Positions 55,701 through 64,000 of a stretch of DNA of 64,000 bases are shown here, one piece after another. Made by a program: the position numbers and the translations under genes. The DNA is taken from assembly GCF_020089865.1 (NCBI RefSeq), contig NZ_JAIRBM010000011.1, positions 62,001 to 126,000 of the forward strand, read 5' to 3'. This stretch comes from Microvirga puerhi. GTDB taxonomy: Bacteria; Pseudomonadota; Alphaproteobacteria; Rhizobiales; Beijerinckiaceae. The notes beneath the pieces were generated by a model. It made no database searches. It had not been told where the DNA came from and worked only from the letters and a program-made list of their open reading frames with translations. Numbering within the stretch: the first letter of the stretch is position 1; every line of letters begins with the position of its first letter.

Positions 55701-56796
55701 GGTCGCCCTTGCCCAGGAATTCGCGCAGGGTCGAAACGACCAGCCGGTTGGCTTCCTCGTCGCCGATGGTCAGCCGGAGAGCATGCGGCAGGCCATAGGC
55801 TTCGATCCGGCGCAGGATCAGCCCGCGGCTCGTCAGGAAAGCATCGGCGTCCTTGGCCGTCCGACCCTCTTCTTGCGGGAAATGGATCAGGAGGAAGTTG
55901 CCCACGCTTGGGGTCACCTTGAGGCCTAGGGCCTCGAGCTCGCGGGTCAGCCAGGCAAGCCACGTCTCATTGTGCTCGATGGCCTTCGCGATGTGTGCTT
56001 CGTCCTGAATCGCCGCAACGCCGGCTGCGATGGCCGGGCCGTTGACGTTGAACGGCCCGCGGATCCGGTTGACCGCATCGATGATATGGGCCGGCGCGAC
56101 CATCCAGCCGATCCGGAGATTGGCGAGGCCGTAGATCTTCGAGAAGGTCCGGGTCATCACCACGTTCTCAGCCGTGGCGACGAGTTCGAGACCCGCCTCG
56201 TAGTCATTCCGGCGCACATATTCCGCATAGGCTGCGTCAAGCACCAGGACGACGTGCGACGGCAGTCCTGCATGGAGGCGCTTCACCTCGTCGAAGGGCA
56301 GATACGTGCCGGTCGGGTTGTTGGGGTTCGCCAGGAAGACGATCTTGGTCCGCGGCGTCACCTTGGCGAGGATCGCGTCCACATCGGCCCGATAATTCTT
56401 CTCCTCCGCCACGACCGGAACGCCGCCCGCCGCCAGGACGGCGATGCGATAGACCAGGAAGCCGTGCTCCGTGAAGAGCCCTTCATCGCCCGGCCCCACA
56501 TAGGTGCTGGTGATGAGGGACAAGAGCTCGTCCGAACCGGAGCCGCAGATGATGCGATGGGGATCGAGCCCATACTTGGCGGCGATCGCCTCGCGCAGCT
56601 GGGTTGCCGTGCCGTCGGGATAATGCTCGAGGTGATCGAAGGTGCGCAGCGCCTCGATCGCCTTCGGCGAGGGCCCCAAGGGTGTCTCGTTGGAGGAGAG
56701 CTTGTGGATCTTCGCCACCCCCGCGGCCTTGCTCTTGCCGGGCACATAGGCGTCGATCTTCAGCACGCCGGGGCGGGGTTCGGGACGGGCGGACAT
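55693..56796 (-). CDS. hisC: Histidinol-phosphate aminotransferase (also aromatic)
   Basis: The 367-residue PLP enzyme has [29 protein letters not shown], the PLP lysine in [16 protein letters not shown] and the closing [20 protein letters not shown]. It converts imidazole acetol phosphate to histidinol phosphate. Members placed beside tyrC also transaminate prephenate or 4-hydroxyphenylpyruvate. It overlaps tyrC by 8 bases, so it is translationally coupled to it. A palindromic element lies upstream. Confidence 0.93.
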   Translation of the reverse strand: MSARPEPRPGVLKIDAYVPGKSKAAGVAKIHKLSSNETPLGPSPKAIEALRTFDHLEHYPDGTATQLREAIAAKYGLDPHRIICGSGSDELLSLITSTYVGPGDEGLFTEHGFLVYRIAVLAAGGVPVVAEEKNYRADVDAILAKVTPRTKIVFLANPNNPTGTYLPFDEVKRLHAGLPSHVVLVLDAAYAEYVRRNDYEAGLELVATAENVVMTRTFSKIYGLANLRIGWMVAPAHIIDAVNRIRGPFNVNGPAIAAGVAAIQDEAHIAKAIEHNETWLAWLTRELEALGLKVTPSVGNFLLIHFPQEEGRTAKDADAFLTSRGLILRRIEAYGLPHALRLTIGDEEANRLVVSTLREFLGKGDHA

Positions 56797-56833
56797 AGAT
56801 TACATCCTGAAAAGAAAACGGATTTCGGACTTG

Positions 56834-56894
56834 GCTCTAAAGCATCGGTGTCAAAAGTGGAAACCACTTTTCAACGCGGCCGATATGCTCTCGT
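56834..56894. repeat. Intergenic palindrome with AAAAGTGGAAACCACTTTT core
   Basis: The core AAAAGTGG-AAA-CCACTTTT at 56853-56871 is a perfect 8-bp stem, and outer blocks (AGCATCGG, 56841-56848; CCGATATGCT, 56880-56889) add a second stem. It resembles a dispersed Rhizobiales palindrome (AAAAGTGGAAACCGGTTTT). It fills most of the 119 bases between hisC and the chorismate mutase gene. Confidence 0.6.
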
Positions 56895-56915
56895 AAGGGG
56901 AATGCCGCTTCTGGA

Positions 56916-57749
56916 TCATTTCACTCGGAAACGTTCAGCATGGCTGCCCACTTCGACGAGCTGGGCAAGGCTTGCCCCCGCATCGGTGAGGGCCGTGTGA
57001 AGATGGGACGCTGCGATGGTCCCTGGCGCGGCGATCAGGACCGACAGGCCATAAGCGTCCGCTGCGCTCGCCACCGCCTCGCCGCCAAGGCCGGCCAAGG
57101 CGCCCGTGACGTCCTTGTGCCAGCGCTCGAACTGGGCCGCATAAAGCACCACGTCACGCACGGCCGCGTCGGTCAGGGGCTTCGAGATGACGAAGACCGG
57201 CGTACCTGCCGGATGATCGGGCCGTTCGATGAAGGGTAGCCGCGCGATGATCTTAGGCCGATCGTTGCCAGCCAGCGCGCGCCACCAGGCTCCGCTCGAC
57301 GCTCCCTGGTCGATCCGGAAAATCCCGAGATCGCCGCGCCCCGACGCCACGGCCTCGATGACCGCTGCGGCGCTGGGATGGCTGACATAAGGCACTGTGA
57401 AGCCGAAATGGAACCGGGCCGAGTCCCGCATCGGGGCGTCTCCGGCCGAAATGTCCGCATGAACGGCATAAGGCGCCTGGACATAGGTGAAGGTGGCGAT
57501 GATGACCCGCCAGATGCTTTCCACCGTATCGAGTGGCAGAAGTCCCTCGTGCCGCTCGGCCAGCGCCCGCATCATCGACGCCTCGCGGCCGGGCCGGAAG
57601 GCCGAACCGGACTCGGAGGTTTTCTTGACCGAGATCAGCCGATCGATGATCGCTCCACGCTCCATTAGGAGTCGATGCATGGCCTCGTCGATCCGGTCGA
57701 TCTCCTGGCGCAGTTCTCCGAGCGTGGGGACAGGTCTTTCGCTGGACAT
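56916..57749 (-). CDS. Chorismate mutase with C-terminal prephenate-dehydratase-like domain
   Basis: The 277-residue protein has an AroQ chorismate mutase (about residues 8-95: LGELRQEIDRIDEAMHRLLM, RLISVKKTSESGSAFRPGRE) and a C-terminal alpha/beta domain whose SHPSAAAVIEAVASGRGDLG and GIFRIDQG recall prephenate dehydratase or a periplasmic-binding fold. The catalytic TRF motif of true dehydratases is not seen, so this half may only regulate. It joins hisC and tyrC in the tyrosine cluster. The ATG at 57749 fits the family start. Confidence 0.85.
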   Translation of the reverse strand: MSSERPVPTLGELRQEIDRIDEAMHRLLMERGAIIDRLISVKKTSESGSAFRPGREASMMRALAERHEGLLPLDTVESIWRVIIATFTYVQAPYAVHADISAGDAPMRDSARFHFGFTVPYVSHPSAAAVIEAVASGRGDLGIFRIDQGASSGAWWRALAGNDRPKIIARLPFIERPDHPAGTPVFVISKPLTDAAVRDVVLYAAQFERWHKDVTGALAGLGGEAVASAADAYGLSVLIAAPGTIAASHLHTALTDAGASLAQLVEVGSHAERFRVK

Positions 57750-57918
57750 GAAGTCAATCCTGAATGCAGGCGCCCTTCTTCGCAGTCCGCCGCCTCGCTG
57801 CCAAGCCTCAAAACGCACATGCCCCAAATCGCATGGCTGACTTGCCCTGAGGCTTCATGTTCGTTGACCTCGGCGCCTGTGCCCTTTACCGCTGTTCGAC
57901 AGATCGAACGCTTCCGTT

Positions 57919-59097
57919 ATGTCGAGTATGAGCAGCGCTTTCCAAACGCCCGAGTCACGAAGCCAAATCGACGATCCGTCGAGCCTGGTCGCACGGTTCG
58001 GCGCCGATGAGCCGCTGGCGCTCGATGCCGGCACGCCTCTCGGTCCCTGGCAGATCGCCTACCAAACCTACGGCACGCTCAATGCCGATCGCTCAAACGC
58101 CGTGCTCATCTGTCACGCCCTGACCGGCGATCAGCACGTCGCCAATGTCAGTCCCATCACCGGAAAGCCAGGCTGGTGGACGACCATGGTCGGTCCGGGA
58201 CGGCCCGTCGATACGGACCGGTTCTTCGTGATCTGCACCAATGTGATCGGCGGCTGCATGGGAACGACCGGCCCGGCTTCGACCGATCCGCGGACGGGCC
58301 AGCCCTATGCTCTCGACTTTCCGGTCATCACCATTCGGGACATGGTGCGGGCGCAGGCCGCCCTGATCGACCGCCTCGGCATCGAAAGCCTGTTCTGCGT
58401 GATCGGCGGCTCCATGGGTGGGATGCAGGTTCTGCAATGGGCAGCGAGCTATCCCGAGAGAGTGTTCGCTGCGCTTCCGATTGCGGCGGCGGCCCGCCAT
58501 TCCGCACAGAATATCGCCTTCCATGAAGTCGGCCGGCAGGCGGTGATGGCCGATCCCGACTGGCGCGGAGGCCGATATCTCATCGAGGGGACGAAACCGA
58601 CCAAGGGCCTCGCCGTCGCCCGCATGGGTGCGCATATCACCTATCTGTCCGAGATGGCCTTGCACCGAAAATTCGGGCGCAACTATCAGGACCGGAGCGC
58701 CCCAACCTTCTCGTTCGACGCCGATTTCCAGATCGAGAGCTATCTGCGCTATCAGGGTCTCTCCTTCGTCGAGCGTTTCGACGCGAATTCCTATCTCTAT
58801 GTGACCCGGGCGATGGACTACTTCGATCTCGCGGCGGAACATGAGGGAAGCCTCGCGCGCGCCTTCAAAGGGTCTGCGACACGCTTCTGCGTGATCTCCT
58901 TCACATCGGATTGGCTATTCCCGACATCCGATTCACGGGCCATTGTCCATGCGCTCAATGCGGCAGCAGCCTCGGTGGGCTTCGTCGAGATCGACAGCGA
59001 CAAGGGCCACGACGCCTTCCTGCTCGACGAACCGGAGATGTTCGCCGCCGCGCGTGGCTTCATCGATGCAGCCGCCCGCGTCCGGGGGATCGCTTGA
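57919..59097 (+). CDS. metX: Homoserine O-acetyltransferase
   Basis: MetX acetylates homoserine in methionine synthesis. The 392-residue alpha/beta hydrolase fold protein has [31 protein letters not shown], the nucleophile elbow [15 protein letters not shown] and the acid and base ends ([21 protein letters not shown]). The ATG at 57919 is used; an internal ATG is 9 bases on. No SAM-II riboswitch was recognised upstream, although alphaproteobacterial metX genes often have one. metW overlaps its stop as TGATG. Confidence 0.95.
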   Translation: MSSMSSAFQTPESRSQIDDPSSLVARFGADEPLALDAGTPLGPWQIAYQTYGTLNADRSNAVLICHALTGDQHVANVSPITGKPGWWTTMVGPGRPVDTDRFFVICTNVIGGCMGTTGPASTDPRTGQPYALDFPVITIRDMVRAQAALIDRLGIESLFCVIGGSMGGMQVLQWAASYPERVFAALPIAAAARHSAQNIAFHEVGRQAVMADPDWRGGRYLIEGTKPTKGLAVARMGAHITYLSEMALHRKFGRNYQDRSAPTFSFDADFQIESYLRYQGLSFVERFDANSYLYVTRAMDYFDLAAEHEGSLARAFKGSATRFCVISFTSDWLFPTSDSRAIVHALNAAAASVGFVEIDSDKGHDAFLLDEPEMFAAARGFIDAAARVRGIA

Positions 59098-59747
59098 TGC
59101 AGGTTTCCCATCCTTCGCACTCGGTTAACAATCCCGACGCGGCGCGCCTCGATTTCCTCCTCGTTGCCGACATGGTCGCACCGGGATCGCGGGTTCTCGA
59201 CATCGGATGCGGCGACGGATCACTTCTGGCTCTCCTGCGCGACCGTAAGAACGTCGACGGGCGCGGAATCGAGATTTCCCGCGAGGGAGTGAACGCCTGC
59301 CTTGCGAAGGGCTTGCCGGTCATCCAGGGCGATGCGGACACGGATCTCGCCGACTATCCGGATGACGCTTTCGATTACGTCATTCTCTCCCAGACGATTC
59401 AGGCGACGCGCCAGCCCAAAGTCGTGCTGGAGCAGCTGCTTCGCATCGGGCGTCGCGCTATCGTGTCATTCCCGAACTTCGGTCATTGGCGCGTCCGGCT
59501 GGAACTCCTTTTGGGCGGCCGAATGCCGGTCACCGAGAACATGCCCTATACGTGGCACGACACGCCCAACATTCACTTCTGCACCATTCGTGACTTCGTG
59601 GAACTGTGCCGGGAAGTCGGCGCCCGGATGGACAAAGCCGCGGCGCTCGACGCGGGCGGCCACCCGGTCCGGGTTGTCCTGCCCTGGTGGATCTGGAATC
59701 TCCTCGGTGAGCAGGGCGTCTTCCTGCTCACGCGCGCAAAAGACTGA
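59097..59747 (+). CDS. metW: Methionine biosynthesis protein MetW
   Basis: MetW is a methyltransferase-fold protein that partners MetX. The 216-residue protein has motif I (VLDIGCGDGSLLALLRD), RGIEISREGVNACLAKGLPV, YVILSQTIQATRQP and FPNFGHWRVRLEL. It starts in a TGATG overlap with metX, so the two are coupled. A GC-rich hairpin without a T run follows. Confidence 0.95.
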   Translation: MQVSHPSHSVNNPDAARLDFLLVADMVAPGSRVLDIGCGDGSLLALLRDRKNVDGRGIEISREGVNACLAKGLPVIQGDADTDLADYPDDAFDYVILSQTIQATRQPKVVLEQLLRIGRRAIVSFPNFGHWRVRLELLLGGRMPVTENMPYTWHDTPNIHFCTIRDFVELCREVGARMDKAAALDAGGHPVRVVLPWWIWNLLGEQGVFLLTRAKD

Positions 59748-59771
59748 GAGGGCCGCCTTGCGGCAGCCCTC
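59748..59771 (+). terminator. Hairpin after metW
   Basis: GAGGGC-CGC and GCG-GCCCTC arms around CTT form an imperfect stem directly after the metW stop. It lacks a T run and faces the convergent KGG gene. Confidence 0.5.
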
Positions 59772-59805
59772 CCGATCGGAGCACAACGATAAAATTGGCT
59801 CTCAG

Positions 59806-59991
59806 CTAGCGATTGCCGCCATGTGAATGCTGACCGCCTTTGCGGCCTGCCTCGCTGGCGAGATCGCGGTCCTTCGAAAAGGAACGCTCTTCGGCAGGCA
59901 CGCTCTCACCACCCTTCCGGGCGATTTCCTGCTGCCTTTCCTTGTCCATCGAAGCAAAGCCGCGGCTCGAAGATCCAGAGCGGTTAGCCAT
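59806..59991 (-). CDS. KGG-domain stress-induced protein
   Basis: The 61-residue protein has two KGG motifs (QQEIARKGGESVPAEERSFS, SEAGRKGGQHSHGGNR), typical of the small stress-induced KGG family (Con-10/GsiB-like). It is hydrophilic and probably protects proteins under desiccation or osmotic stress. GGAGAATATTACT ahead of the ATG sets the start; a second ATG at 60006 is less likely. An EcfG-like promoter lies 39-63 bases upstream. Confidence 0.88.
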   Translation of the reverse strand: MANRSGSSSRGFASMDKERQQEIARKGGESVPAEERSFSKDRDLASEAGRKGGQHSHGGNR

Positions 59992-60029
59992 AGTAATATT
60001 CTCCATGATTGCTCATCGCGGACCTGTTC

Positions 60030-60054
60030 AACGCAGCGAATTACGCATGGTTCT
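60030..60054 (-). promoter_or_regulatory. EcfG-like promoter of the KGG gene
   Basis: Read on the minus strand, AGAAC, a 16-base spacer and CGTT differ from the EcfG consensus at one base. KGG proteins are known members of the alphaproteobacterial general stress regulon. Confidence 0.55.
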
Positions 60055-60130
60055 AGCGTGTCGGTAAATTAATATTTATTTTAAACGATAGCCTTCACAA
60101 ACTAAGCTATATAGCATTGTGTGAAAGTTC

Positions 60131-60180
60131 GATAGTTAGGCAAAAATACGACAAAATACTGTCGTTCTGCCTCAACTATC
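60131..60180 (-). terminator. Long imperfect hairpin at the end of xerD
   Basis: GATAGTT/AACTATC, GGCA/TGCC and ACGACA/TGTCGT are nested arms in one 50-base palindrome that overlaps the last codons of xerD. The region is unusually AT-rich (60055-60180). It probably ends the xerD transcript; a different role cannot be excluded. Confidence 0.5.
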
Positions 60181-61104
60181 CTTTGTTGCAAGAGGATGCA
60201 AATCTCGCACCATGCTCTTGAGGCGCTCGTCCAGCACGTGTGTATAGATCTGCGTCGTCGAGATATCGGAGTGGCCAAGAAGCTCCTGCACAATACGGAG
60301 ATCGGCTCCGTTCTGAAGCAAGTGGCTTGCGAAAGCATGTCGCAGAACGTGAGGACTGATCTTGTCGGCTCGAAGTCCGGCCGCTCCGGCCACTGCCTTC
60401 AGGTCGCGCGCAAAGGCCTGACGTGTCAGATGGCCGCTTTCGCTGTCCGCCGGGAAGAGCCAAGTCCCGCTCACGCCTCCCTTGGCTTCCAGAAGAGTCA
60501 GATAGGCGCGGCTTGCCTCGCGAGCCGCCTCGGTCAAGGGCACGAGACGCTCCTTGGCGCCCTTGCCGCGAACCACGAGGAACCGCTCGCGCGTTTTCGC
60601 CGCGGTGCGGGGGAGAGCGACCAACTCCGACACACGAAGGCCTGTTGCGTAGAGAAGTTCGAGCAGGCAGACCATGCGCGCCGCCCGGAGGCGCTCCACG
60701 GGAGGTGCCCCCTCCCGAGTGGCGGCTTCGTGTGCGATCTGCAGCAGCCGGTCCACTTGATCGACAGAGAGAACCTTCGGCAGAGCGCGCCCGCGCTTGG
60801 GAGCCGAAACGGCGGCGGTCGGGTCCTGGGGCGCGTAGCCTTCCACATAAAGAAACTTGTGAAACTGGCGGACGGCCGAGAGACGCCGGGCGGCGGAAGA
60901 GGCTTTTAAACCCCTTTCCTCAAGGCTCGCCATGAAGCCTCGAATCGTCGCTGCCGAGGCATTGTCAGGCTGGCTCCCGGCCTCGGCCAGATAGGCCAGA
61001 TAATCGTCGAGGTCGCGCCGATAGGCCTCAAGCGTGTTCTTCGACGCCCCCCGCTCAGCAGCGAGCATGTCCAAGAACAGGCTGGCGTGGCGCGCGCCGC
61101 TCAT
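60172..61104 (-). CDS. xerD: Site-specific tyrosine recombinase XerD
   Basis: XerD works with XerC at dif to resolve chromosome dimers. The 310-residue protein has the SAM-like core-binding domain (SLFLDMLAAERGASKNTLEA) and the full catalytic set: Arg in YATGLRVSELVAL, Lys in VRGKGAKERLVPL, His-x-x-Arg in HVLRHAFASHLLQNG, His in LGHSDISTTQ and Tyr in QIYTHV. It sits next to aroK-aroB in the order normal for Rhizobiales. It is not a phage integrase; no phage genes are present. A 48-residue gene overlaps its start. Confidence 0.95.
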   Translation of the reverse strand: MSGARHASLFLDMLAAERGASKNTLEAYRRDLDDYLAYLAEAGSQPDNASAATIRGFMASLEERGLKASSAARRLSAVRQFHKFLYVEGYAPQDPTAAVSAPKRGRALPKVLSVDQVDRLLQIAHEAATREGAPPVERLRAARMVCLLELLYATGLRVSELVALPRTAAKTRERFLVVRGKGAKERLVPLTEAAREASRAYLTLLEAKGGVSGTWLFPADSESGHLTRQAFARDLKAVAGAAGLRADKISPHVLRHAFASHLLQNGADLRIVQELLGHSDISTTQIYTHVLDERLKSMVRDLHPLATKDS

Positions 61105-61247
61105 GGAGAAGTCAGGCGATTGCTCGGAACAGGCACCGAAATCTCCCGAGACTCAGGCTCGACGAGGGTCGCCAGGGCATAGACAACTGCGAAACCGATC
61201 CCGAGAAGGATGGCAACGACGACAAGGAACCGGAATAAGGTCGGCAC
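61101..61247 (-). CDS. 48-residue membrane protein coupled to xerD
   Basis: A GTG at 61247 opens 48 codons: MPTLFRFLVVVAILLGIGFA, VVYALATLVEPESREISVPV, then PSNRLTSP and a TGA that overlaps the xerD ATG as ATGA. The sequence has a single membrane helix (about residues 7-28). GAAGAGAG precedes the GTG. No family was recognised. It is divergent from aroK. Confidence 0.7.
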   Translation of the reverse strand: MPTLFRFLVVVAILLGIGFAVVYALATLVEPESREISVPVPSNRLTSP

Positions 61248-61364
61248 GGGACTCTCTTCAGGGTTTCTACGCTACAACCACGCACGCGGCCTAAAGGCAA
61301 GCCTTTCGAAAGGTAAGCATATCCGTCCTGTGACAGGGCGGAGGCCTCGTGCTAGGACAAGGCT

Positions 61365-61991
61365 ATGAACACGATCAGCCGCTTCAACGCGCTTGATGAG
61401 GCAGGCGGGCAGGACACCAGAAGCCAGACAGGCCATCCTCTTACCCGTCAGCTTGGCACGCGCTCCCTTGTGCTCGTCGGCCTTATGGGCGCCGGGAAAA
61501 GTACCGTGGGCCGTCGCCTCGCCCAGAAACTCGGCTTGCCCTTTCGTGATGCGGATCACGAGATCGAAGCCGCCGCGGGTATGACCATTACCGACATCTT
61601 CGCCATTCACGGGGAGCATCATTTCCGGGACGGGGAACGGCGCGTCATTGCCCGGCTTCTGCAGGAGGGACCGATGGTGCTGGCTACTGGCGGCGGCGCC
61701 TTCATGAACCCGGAGACCCGCACCGCCATCGCGGCCGCCGGCATTTCCGTCTGGTTGAAGGCTGACCTCGACGTGCTGATGCGCCGAGTTCGCAAACGCG
61801 CGACACGCCCCCTCCTCAAGAATCCGGACCCTGAAGGCACCATGCGTAACCTGATGGACGTGCGATATCCCGTTTATTCCACTGCGGACGTAACGGTGTA
61901 TTCCCATGAAGCGCCTCACGATCGGGTCGTGGCCGATGTCATCCAGGCCCTCAACGATTGGTTCGACGGACAAGGGAGTTCGCAGCAGTGA
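61365..61991 (+). CDS. aroK: Shikimate kinase
   Basis: AroK phosphorylates shikimate with ATP. The 208-residue protein has Walker A (GLMGAGKST, residues 39-47), the shikimate-binding DADHEIEAAAGMTITDIF and the GGGAFMNPETR motif, with the lid Arg region further on. A short N-terminal extension of about 30 residues is present. Its stop overlaps the aroB GTG start (GTGA), so both are coupled. Confidence 0.95.
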   Translation: MNTISRFNALDEAGGQDTRSQTGHPLTRQLGTRSLVLVGLMGAGKSTVGRRLAQKLGLPFRDADHEIEAAAGMTITDIFAIHGEHHFRDGERRVIARLLQEGPMVLATGGGAFMNPETRTAIAAAGISVWLKADLDVLMRRVRKRATRPLLKNPDPEGTMRNLMDVRYPVYSTADVTVYSHEAPHDRVVADVIQALNDWFDGQGSSQQ

Positions 61992-63130
61992 ATGGCGTAG
62001 TGGCACGGATGCCAGAAGCACCGGTGATCACGGTTCCGGTTCCTCTCGGCGACAGGGCCTATGATATTTTCGTTGGGAGGGGCCTTCTTGCGGGAGCAGG
62101 GCCGCGCATTGCCGCGCTCGGCGCGCGGGCAGCCATCATCATCACCGATGAGAATGTCGGGCCGCTCTATGCCGATGCCCTGGCAGAGGCTCTCCAACGG
62201 CAGGGGCTGCGTGCCACCACGTTCGCCGTGACGCCTGGCGAGGCCACCAAGTCCTACGCTTCCCTTGAAAAGGTCTGCGATGCCGTTCTGGCGGCGAAAA
62301 TCGAGCGCGGCGATCTTGTCGTCGCGCTTGGCGGCGGCGTGGTCGGGGATCTCGCCGGCTTTGCCGCTGCGGTCGTGCGTCGAGGTGTGCGTTTCGTCCA
62401 AGTGCCCACGACCCTCCTGGCCCAGGTCGATTCCTCCGTCGGCGGCAAGACCGGCATCAACTCCCGCTACGGCAAGAACCTCGTCGGCGCATTCCATCAG
62501 CCGAGTCTGGTCCTCGCGGATACGGCACTGCTCGACACCCTTCCCATTCGGGAAATGCGTGCCGGCTATGCGGAGGTCGTGAAATACGGACTCATCGACG
62601 ATGCCCGGTTCTTCGACTGGTGCGAGGCGAACTGGCGCGGCGTCTTTTCTGGCGGCCTCGAGCGAGACGAGGCTGTGGCCCAGAGCTGCCGCGCAAAAGC
62701 AGCCGTCGTGGTTCGGGATGAACGGGAGGACGGGGATCGCGCTCTTCTCAATCTCGGCCATACCTTCGGCCATGCGCTGGAGCGCATCACCCGCTACGAC
62801 TCCGCAAGGCTCGTCCACGGGGAAGGCGTGGCGATTGGCCTGTGCCTGGCTTTCCGTTTCTCGGTCAGCCTTGGATTGTGCCCGGCAGCGGACGCCGAGC
62901 GGGTCGAGGCGCACCTTGCCGCAACTGGACTTCCGACCCGCCTGAGCCATGTCCCGGGAGGCTGCGGTTCGGTCGATGACCTGCTCGATGCCATGGCGCA
63001 GGACAAGAAGGTGAAAGGAGGCGCCCTCACCTTCATTCTGGCGCGCGGCATCGGTCAGAGTTTCATCGCTCCCGGAATCGCAGTCGAGAAAGTGCGATCA
63101 TTCCTGGCGAGTGAAACCGGCGAAGCGTAA
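61988..63130 (+). CDS. aroB: 3-dehydroquinate synthase
   Basis: AroB converts DAHP to 3-dehydroquinate, the second step of the shikimate pathway, using NAD+ and a metal. The 380-residue protein has ALGGGVVGDLAGFAAA, PTTLLAQVDSSVGGKTGINS, GKNLVGAFHQP and the metal-binding His region LNLGHTFGHALE. It begins with a GTG overlapping the aroK stop. The corC-like gene follows 2 bases after its stop. Confidence 0.97.
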   Translation: MNGVVARMPEAPVITVPVPLGDRAYDIFVGRGLLAGAGPRIAALGARAAIIITDENVGPLYADALAEALQRQGLRATTFAVTPGEATKSYASLEKVCDAVLAAKIERGDLVVALGGGVVGDLAGFAAAVVRRGVRFVQVPTTLLAQVDSSVGGKTGINSRYGKNLVGAFHQPSLVLADTALLDTLPIREMRAGYAEVVKYGLIDDARFFDWCEANWRGVFSGGLERDEAVAQSCRAKAAVVVRDEREDGDRALLNLGHTFGHALERITRYDSARLVHGEGVAIGLCLAFRFSVSLGLCPAADAERVEAHLAATGLPTRLSHVPGGCGSVDDLLDAMAQDKKVKGGALTFILARGIGQSFIAPGIAVEKVRSFLASETGEA

Positions 63131-63132
63131 CC

Positions 63133-64000
63133 ATGATCGAGGATTCCTCCAGCGAGCTCTGGGTCGCGGCCCTGGTCGTGATCCTGTGTCTTCTGCTCTC
63201 CGCCTTCTTCTCGGCGGGCGAGACCGCTTTTACCGGCGCGTCGAAAGCCCGGATGTTGTTTCTGGAGAAAGGCGGCGACAGGCGCGCCATCCTGGTGAAC
63301 CGTCTGCTCCAGATGCGTGAGCGTTTCATCGGCACGGTCCTGATCGGCAACAACATCGTCAATATCGGTGTATCGGCCTTCGCCACGAGCGTCCTCGTCG
63401 CGATTTTCGGCGATGGCGGGGCGCTCTATGCCACCGTGATCATGTCGGTCCTCGTGATCGTCTTTGCCGAGGTTATGCCGAAGACCATCGCGATTTCCTC
63501 CCCCGACAAAGTCTCCCTGGCCCTGTCGGGCCCCATGTCGTGGGTGGTCGCGTTCATCGGGCCTCTGGCGATTGCCATCGAACGGCTCGTACGGCTCATG
63601 CTGAAGCCTTTCGGGATTCATATCGGAGCCAACACACCGATCCTCTCCGCCAGCGAAGAGATGCGTGGCCAGCTCGACCTTCTGCACAAGGAAGGGAATG
63701 TCGCGAAGGTGGAACGGGACATGATGGGCGGGCTTCTCGATCTCGAGGAGCTGAGCGTCTCGGAGGTCATGGTCCATCGCACCAAGATGCGCACCATCAA
63801 TGTGGACCTGTCGTCGGAAGAGATCGTTCGCGAGGTGCTGTCTTCGCCCTACACGCGAATGCCTCTCTGGCGCGGTAGCCAGGAAAACATCATCGGCGTC
63901 CTGCATGCGAAGGATCTGCTGCGTGCTCTCGATGCCGTCGGTGGTGATGCGGGCCGGCTCGAGGTAGAAAGCATTGCGCTGGAAAGCTGGTTCGTACCCG
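63133..64000 (+). CDS. CorC/HlyC-type (DUF21-CBS) membrane protein, 5' part
   Basis: The gene begins at ATG 63133, 2 bases after aroB, and runs off the right edge (289 codons seen). The product has a DUF21/CNNM membrane domain with three or four helices (LSAFFSAGETAFTGASKARM, TVLIGNNIVNIGVSAFATSV, VFAEVMPKTIAIS), then the start of a CBS pair (VSEVMVHRTKMRTINVDL, YTRMPLWRGSQENIIGVLHA). The family includes proteins tied to magnesium or cobalt export. The transporter-associated C-terminal domain lies outside the window. Confidence 0.92.
   Translation, partial: MIEDSSSELWVAALVVILCLLLSAFFSAGETAFTGASKARMLFLEKGGDRRAILVNRLLQMRERFIGTVLIGNNIVNIGVSAFATSVLVAIFGDGGALYATVIMSVLVIVFAEVMPKTIAISSPDKVSLALSGPMSWVVAFIGPLAIAIERLVRLMLKPFGIHIGANTPILSASEEMRGQLDLLHKEGNVAKVERDMMGGLLDLEELSVSEVMVHRTKMRTINVDLSSEEIVREVLSSPYTRMPLWRGSQENIIGVLHAKDLLRALDAVGGDAGRLEVESIALESWFVP

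Noticed and set aside
57750-57918. SAM-II riboswitch before metX
   Set aside because: The expected pseudoknot sequence blocks of SAM-II were not found in the 169-base spacer; only a weak TTGACC element is visible.
60172-61104. Phage integrase and prophage edge
   Set aside because: The protein has the XerD layout and the conserved chromosomal neighbours aroK and aroB; no phage gene or attachment site is near.

Overview
The window is chromosomal DNA from a high-GC alphaproteobacterium of the order Hyphomicrobiales (Rhizobiales). The closest fit is the Methylobacteriaceae/Beijerinckiaceae branch, for example Microvirga or a relative. This rests on the GC-rich codon use, the gene orders ubiG-lysC-ptsP-prfA-prmC-DUF4167-clpB, CM-hisC-tyrC next to metX-metW, and xerD-aroK-aroB-corC, and on promoters that match the alphaproteobacterial general stress sigma factor EcfG. 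The genus is an inference. No rRNA or tRNA gene, CRISPR array, prophage or complete insertion sequence was seen. About 68 protein genes are called; nearly all are intact.

Left part (1-24 kb): a truncated ECF42-type sigma factor gene enters from the left edge. It is followed by a TetR regulator divergent from a DUF2306 membrane protein with two copies of a 19-bp operator between them, then accA, ddl and a YafK-type L,D-transpeptidase lipoprotein. An EVE protein, a VOC protein and a WYL regulator lie on the minus strand, and the VOC and WYL genes carry the same 15-bp operator-like site. Then come secA, a parvulin, argJ, a MutT hydrolase, an EamA transporter, an AlaX-like editing protein, an Mpo1-like protein, a DUF427 protein, an NDUFAF5-like methyltransferase divergent from a comF-grxC-nitrilase-DUF1178 run, a metallophosphoesterase, nhaA and ubiG.

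Middle part (23-43 kb): lysC, ptsP (EI-Ntr) and prfA-fosX-prmC, where the three last genes overlap by 4 bases at each junction. A DUF4167 gene with a roughly 265-nt structured leader follows, then a large patatin with a membrane hairpin, a MOSC protein, two tiny tandem minus-strand genes with a shared motif, and clpB. From 37.7 to 42.4 kb lies an accessory-looking stretch. It has a GIY-YIG nuclease gene, an inverted pair of REP-type palindromes, the 3' stump of an XRE regulator, an esterase, a DUF4142 protein, two small hydrophilic proteins and an orphan TRAP binding protein. Two genes here, plus two elsewhere in the window, have EcfG-like promoters, so part of this stretch probably belongs to the general stress response.

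Right part (42-64 kb): an EamA transporter, a YihY membrane protein, cpdB, a cystathionine beta-lyase-like enzyme, tspO, hpt, ftsEX-ydcF-plsC, and a small unknown protein whose promoter is overlapped by a perfect palindrome. Then chaC, a DUF2125 protein, a tyrosine-pathway cluster (chorismate mutase, hisC, tyrC), metX-metW (methionine), a KGG stress protein, a newly called 48-residue membrane protein coupled to xerD, aroK-aroB (shikimate pathway) and a truncated CorC/HlyC-type protein running off the right edge. The aroK/aroB, chorismate mutase/hisC/tyrC, lysC and metX/metW genes together cover much of aromatic and aspartate-family amino acid synthesis, but as separate transcription units.
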